The translations under genes and the position numbers were made by a program. DNA of 64,000 nt from Microvirga sp. VF16 (GTDB lineage Bacteria; Pseudomonadota; Alphaproteobacteria; Rhizobiales; Beijerinckiaceae), in assembly GCF_016864375.1 (NCBI RefSeq), contig NZ_CP069355.1:806001-870000 (forward strand). The letters are read 5' to 3'. Of this stretch, positions 61,897 through 64,000 are shown piece by piece. Under the pieces are notes generated by a model. The model worked only from the letters and a program-made list of their open reading frames with translations. It searched no databases and had not been told where the DNA came from. Numbering within the stretch: the first letter of the stretch is position 1; each line of letters starts with the position of its first letter.

Positions 61897-63561
61897 GTGG
61901 CAAATCACCCTGATCCGCTTCCCGCCAGTCTGGCTGACGCTCACGCGATGATCCGCGCCGAGCGCGCCGCCCGCCTGGCCGCTGAAGCCCGGGCGGGTGA
62001 TCTGGAGGTCGCTCGCGCTGCGTTGGAGCTCGCCCGGCTTGAAGTCACGCAAGCCCACGCCGCCCGCTATGCCCTGGAGCTGGAGATCGAACGCCTCAAG
62101 CTGCAGATCGCCAAGTTGCGCCGCCAGCACTTCGGCACCTCATCGGAACGCAGTGCCCGCCTTGACCAGTTGATGCTTGCGCTCGAAGACCTGGAGGAGA
62201 GCGCCGCCCATTTGGATGCCGAAGCGGAGGCGAAGGATGCCGCGGCGCCGGATGCGCCCAAGTGGACAGTCGAGGAGTTGAAGCGGGCCAAGCCCGCCCG
62301 CCGACCCTTGCCTGAGCACCTGCCGCGCCGGCGCATGGTCCTTCCTGGCCCGACCGCCTGCGCCTGCTGTGGCGGTGGCTTGCGCAAGCTCGGAGAGGTA
62401 GTGACCGAGACCCTGGAGCGCATCCCGGCGCGGTGGGTTGTGGTGGAGACGGTACGCGAGAAGTTCAGCTGTGCGGCCTGCGAGACGATCACCGAGACGC
62501 CGGCGCCCTTCCATGCCATTCCGCGTGGCCGCGCCGGTCCCCACCTGCTGGCTGAGATTACCGTCGGCAAGTTCGGGCTGCATCTGCCGCTGACCCGCCA
62601 GAGCGCGGTGTTCGCCCAGGAAGGTGTCGATCTGGATGTCTCGACCCTGTGCGACTGGATGGGTGCAGTCGCGGTTGCAACCCAGCCTTTGAGCGCGCTG
62701 ATCGCCGAGCATGTGATGAAGGCCGAGCGGTTGCATGCCGACGACACGCCGGTGCCGGTGCTGGCCAAGGGCAAGACGAAGACCGGCCGGCTCTGGACCG
62801 TGGTGCGCGATGATCGTCCCTTTGCCGGGACCGATCCGCCGGCTGCGGTGTATTTCTACTCGCCCGATCGTAAGGGTGAGCATCCGCAGTCGTTCCTGAA
62901 GAGCTATAGCGGCCTTCTGCAGGCGGATGCCTATTCCGGCTTCGGACAGTTGTATGAACCTGGTCGTGTGACCGGCACGGCGACTGAGGCAGCGTGCTGG
63001 GCGCACGCGCGCCGCAAATTCTTTGAACTGGCTGAGTTGAGGAAGGGGCCAATCGCAATCGAGGCCGTGAAGCGCATCGACGTCCTGTTTGCCATCGAGC
63101 GCGAGATCAACGGCCGACCGCCTGACGAGCGACGCTCTGTCCGTGCTGCTCAATCCAAGCCCCTGGCGGATGATCTGGAGAGCTGGTTGCGGGCGCAGCG
63201 TGGACGGCTGTCGCCCAAGAGCGAGACGGCCAAAGCCATCGACTACATGCTCCGGCGTTGGTCTTCGTTCGCGCTCTTCCTTGAGGATGGGCGGGTCTGC
63301 CTGTCGAACAATGCGGCCGAGCGGGCAATCCGCGGCATTGCGGTCGGGCGACGGAATTGGACGTTCGCCGGCTCGGATGTGGGCGGGCATCGGGCGGCAG
63401 CCCTGTATACGCTGATCGAGACCTGCAAGCTCAATGATGTCGACCCACGGGCCTGGCTGGCCGACGTGCTGGCGCGCTTGCCGGAGCATCCGGCCAAACG
63501 CCTCGACGAGCTCCTGCCCTGGAACTGGAAAGCCCCGAGCCACCAGCAAGCCGCGGCCTGA
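61897..63561 (+). CDS. tnpC: IS66 transposase TnpC
   Basis: A 554-residue DDE transposase. A coiled N-terminal region rich in Glu, Arg and Leu (about residues 15-80) is followed by the SSERSARLDQL motif, a Cys-rich zinc-binding region (CACCGGGLRKLGE, FSCAACETITETPAP), then the catalytic domain: LHADDTPVPVL, LLQADAYSGFGQLY and LSNNAAERAIRGIAVGRRNW. The IS66 C-terminal domain (LIETCKLNDVDPRAWLADVL, ending LLPWNW) closes it. Starts at GTG 61897. Intact, unlike the fragment at 9639-10380. Confidence 0.95.
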   Translation: MANHPDPLPASLADAHAMIRAERAARLAAEARAGDLEVARAALELARLEVTQAHAARYALELEIERLKLQIAKLRRQHFGTSSERSARLDQLMLALEDLEESAAHLDAEAEAKDAAAPDAPKWTVEELKRAKPARRPLPEHLPRRRMVLPGPTACACCGGGLRKLGEVVTETLERIPARWVVVETVREKFSCAACETITETPAPFHAIPRGRAGPHLLAEITVGKFGLHLPLTRQSAVFAQEGVDLDVSTLCDWMGAVAVATQPLSALIAEHVMKAERLHADDTPVPVLAKGKTKTGRLWTVVRDDRPFAGTDPPAAVYFYSPDRKGEHPQSFLKSYSGLLQADAYSGFGQLYEPGRVTGTATEAACWAHARRKFFELAELRKGPIAIEAVKRIDVLFAIEREINGRPPDERRSVRAAQSKPLADDLESWLRAQRGRLSPKSETAKAIDYMLRRWSSFALFLEDGRVCLSNNAAERAIRGIAVGRRNWTFAGSDVGGHRAAALYTLIETCKLNDVDPRAWLADVLARLPEHPAKRLDELLPWNWKAPSHQQAAA

Positions 63562-63564
63562 GGC

Positions 63565-63795
63565 TCAGGGCTTTCGTGTGAACAACTCCTTGAAGAGCTC
63601 TTCGGCTTTCTGCAAGCCTTCATCGGTGAGGACCACGGACTTGGTCTTGTTGGCTGGATCGCAGATCAGGCCCTTCTGATACAGCCGATCGGTCACATCC
63701 CAATCAAAACTCTTCCAGGCCCGGCGCTCATCGTGCAGCGTCAGCCACATCAGGGCGAGAACCGCCTCGTCGATCTTGTCATGATCGATCTCCAT
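63565..63795 (-). CDS. DUF6429-type IS66 passenger protein
   Basis: A 76-residue protein on the minus strand, tail to tail with tnpC (4 bases apart) and inside the IS66 ends. It begins MEIDHDKIDEAVLALMWLTL and continues with AWKSFDWDVTDRLYQKGLI, DPANKTKSVVLTDEG and a helical acidic end. I recall this small winged-helix-like family (DUF6429) as frequently linked to IS66 copies in Rhizobiales. Its role is unknown; a regulator of the transposase is possible. ATG 63795 is close to the right end of the element, so its promoter may come from outside. Confidence 0.75.
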   Translation of the reverse strand: MEIDHDKIDEAVLALMWLTLHDERRAWKSFDWDVTDRLYQKGLICDPANKTKSVVLTDEGLQKAEELFKELFTRKP

Positions 63796-63851
63796 GGCGC
63801 TACTCTACCACACCGCGGCCGAAGATTCCGTGGTCGTCGCCGGATGCGTAC

Positions 63852-64000
63852 GTCTGAACCCAGGTCCGCACGACCGACTTTCCGTTGGCTGAATTCATCT
63901 TGATGATCATGCAGATCTCGGCGCCTTCTCGGCCGTCAACCCGAAATAGGTCTTGATGGTCGCTGGGGCGGACCACGGGACCGGTCCGGTGCTTCTGGAC
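63852..64000. other. Sequence right of IS66 to the window end
   Basis: Begins with the right copy of the GTCTGAAC duplication. A minus-strand frame is open throughout (including GAEICMIIKMNSANGKSVV) and could be part of a gene broken by IS66, but too little is present to identify it. Confidence 0.35.

Larger units (their letters stand above)
61052..63851 (+). mobile_element. IS66-family insertion sequence (complete, with passenger gene)
   Basis: An 8-bp target duplication GTCTGAAC is seen exactly at 61044-61051 and 63852-63859. The tips are GTAAGCACTCGGCG (left) and, inverted, GTACGCATCCGGCG (right), 11 of 14 matching. The 2.8-kb element carries tnpA, tnpB and tnpC on the plus strand and a DUF6429 gene on the minus strand inside the boundaries. 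All frames are intact, so it may be active. Confidence 0.93.

Noticed and set aside
1..64000. CRISPR arrays, tRNA or rRNA genes
   Set aside because: No regularly spaced repeats, and no tRNA or rRNA signatures noticed on either strand; a tRNAscan or Infernal run would be needed to be certain.

Overview
The window reads as alphaproteobacterial, most likely Rhizobiales (Methylobacteriaceae or Bradyrhizobiaceae-like; genus not determinable by eye). The reasons are the C-terminus of a large NAD-glutamate dehydrogenase, a ppdK gene of the alphaproteobacterial type, Ehu-like and Liv-like transport operons, DUF6429 beside IS66, and high-GC core genes interrupted by visibly more AT-rich accessory blocks. 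No tRNA, rRNA or CRISPR array was seen.

Layout. 1-369 is the tail of an NAD-glutamate dehydrogenase gene. 559-790 is a decayed IS5-type transposase. 1177-6347 is an AT-richer block with hydantoinase/5-oxoprolinase subunits A and B plus an orphan periplasmic binding protein. 6579-17191 is a pile of insertion sequences: IS630, IS5, a broken IS66, a broken IS91-type element with a tyrosine recombinase, an intact-looking IS21, a broken IS630 and a second complete IS630. Several have readable ends and target duplications. 17422-24153 is a hydroxyproline/proline operon: polar amino acid ABC transporter, two different proline racemase-family epimerases, a DapA-type deaminase and a ketoglutarate-semialdehyde-type dehydrogenase, closed by a strong terminator. 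24268-31130 holds an RpiR regulator divergent from an amidohydrolase and a complete Liv-type transporter. 31389-32393 is an exact 1005-bp copy of the first epimerase gene, followed by a DadA/HypO-like oxidase, a decayed aldehyde dehydrogenase tail and a MocR-type regulator. 36567-43895 is a polyamine-type ABC transporter (with a fused double permease), a creatinase-like M24 protein without the usual metal ligands, and a beta-lactamase-fold hydrolase. After a dadA remnant the core-like genes ppdK, a Crp-family regulator, an MFS exporter and panBC follow. 54976-60738 is another AT-richer block: an Asp/Glu racemase-like protein and an M24 peptidase divergent from an Ehu-like ABC operon. A complete IS66 element (61052-63851, 8-bp target duplication) sits near the right edge.

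How it fits together. The accessory genes centre on importing and breaking down proline-like, hydroxyproline-like and other modified amino acids or small peptides. The hydroxyproline route (epimerase, D-hydroxyproline oxidase, deaminase, semialdehyde dehydrogenase to 2-oxoglutarate) is complete only if the operon at 17-24 kb and the module at 31-34 kb are combined. Four copies of a similar inverted repeat (ATGTCATT-like half, 5-6 bases, AATGACAT-like half) lie upstream of genes or gene remnants at 17.4, 31.3, 33.8 and 36.2 kb, suggesting a single local regulator, possibly the MocR protein. The many gene tails and stubs (aldehyde dehydrogenase, M24, dadA, DMT permease) show that the region has been repeatedly copied into and pruned.
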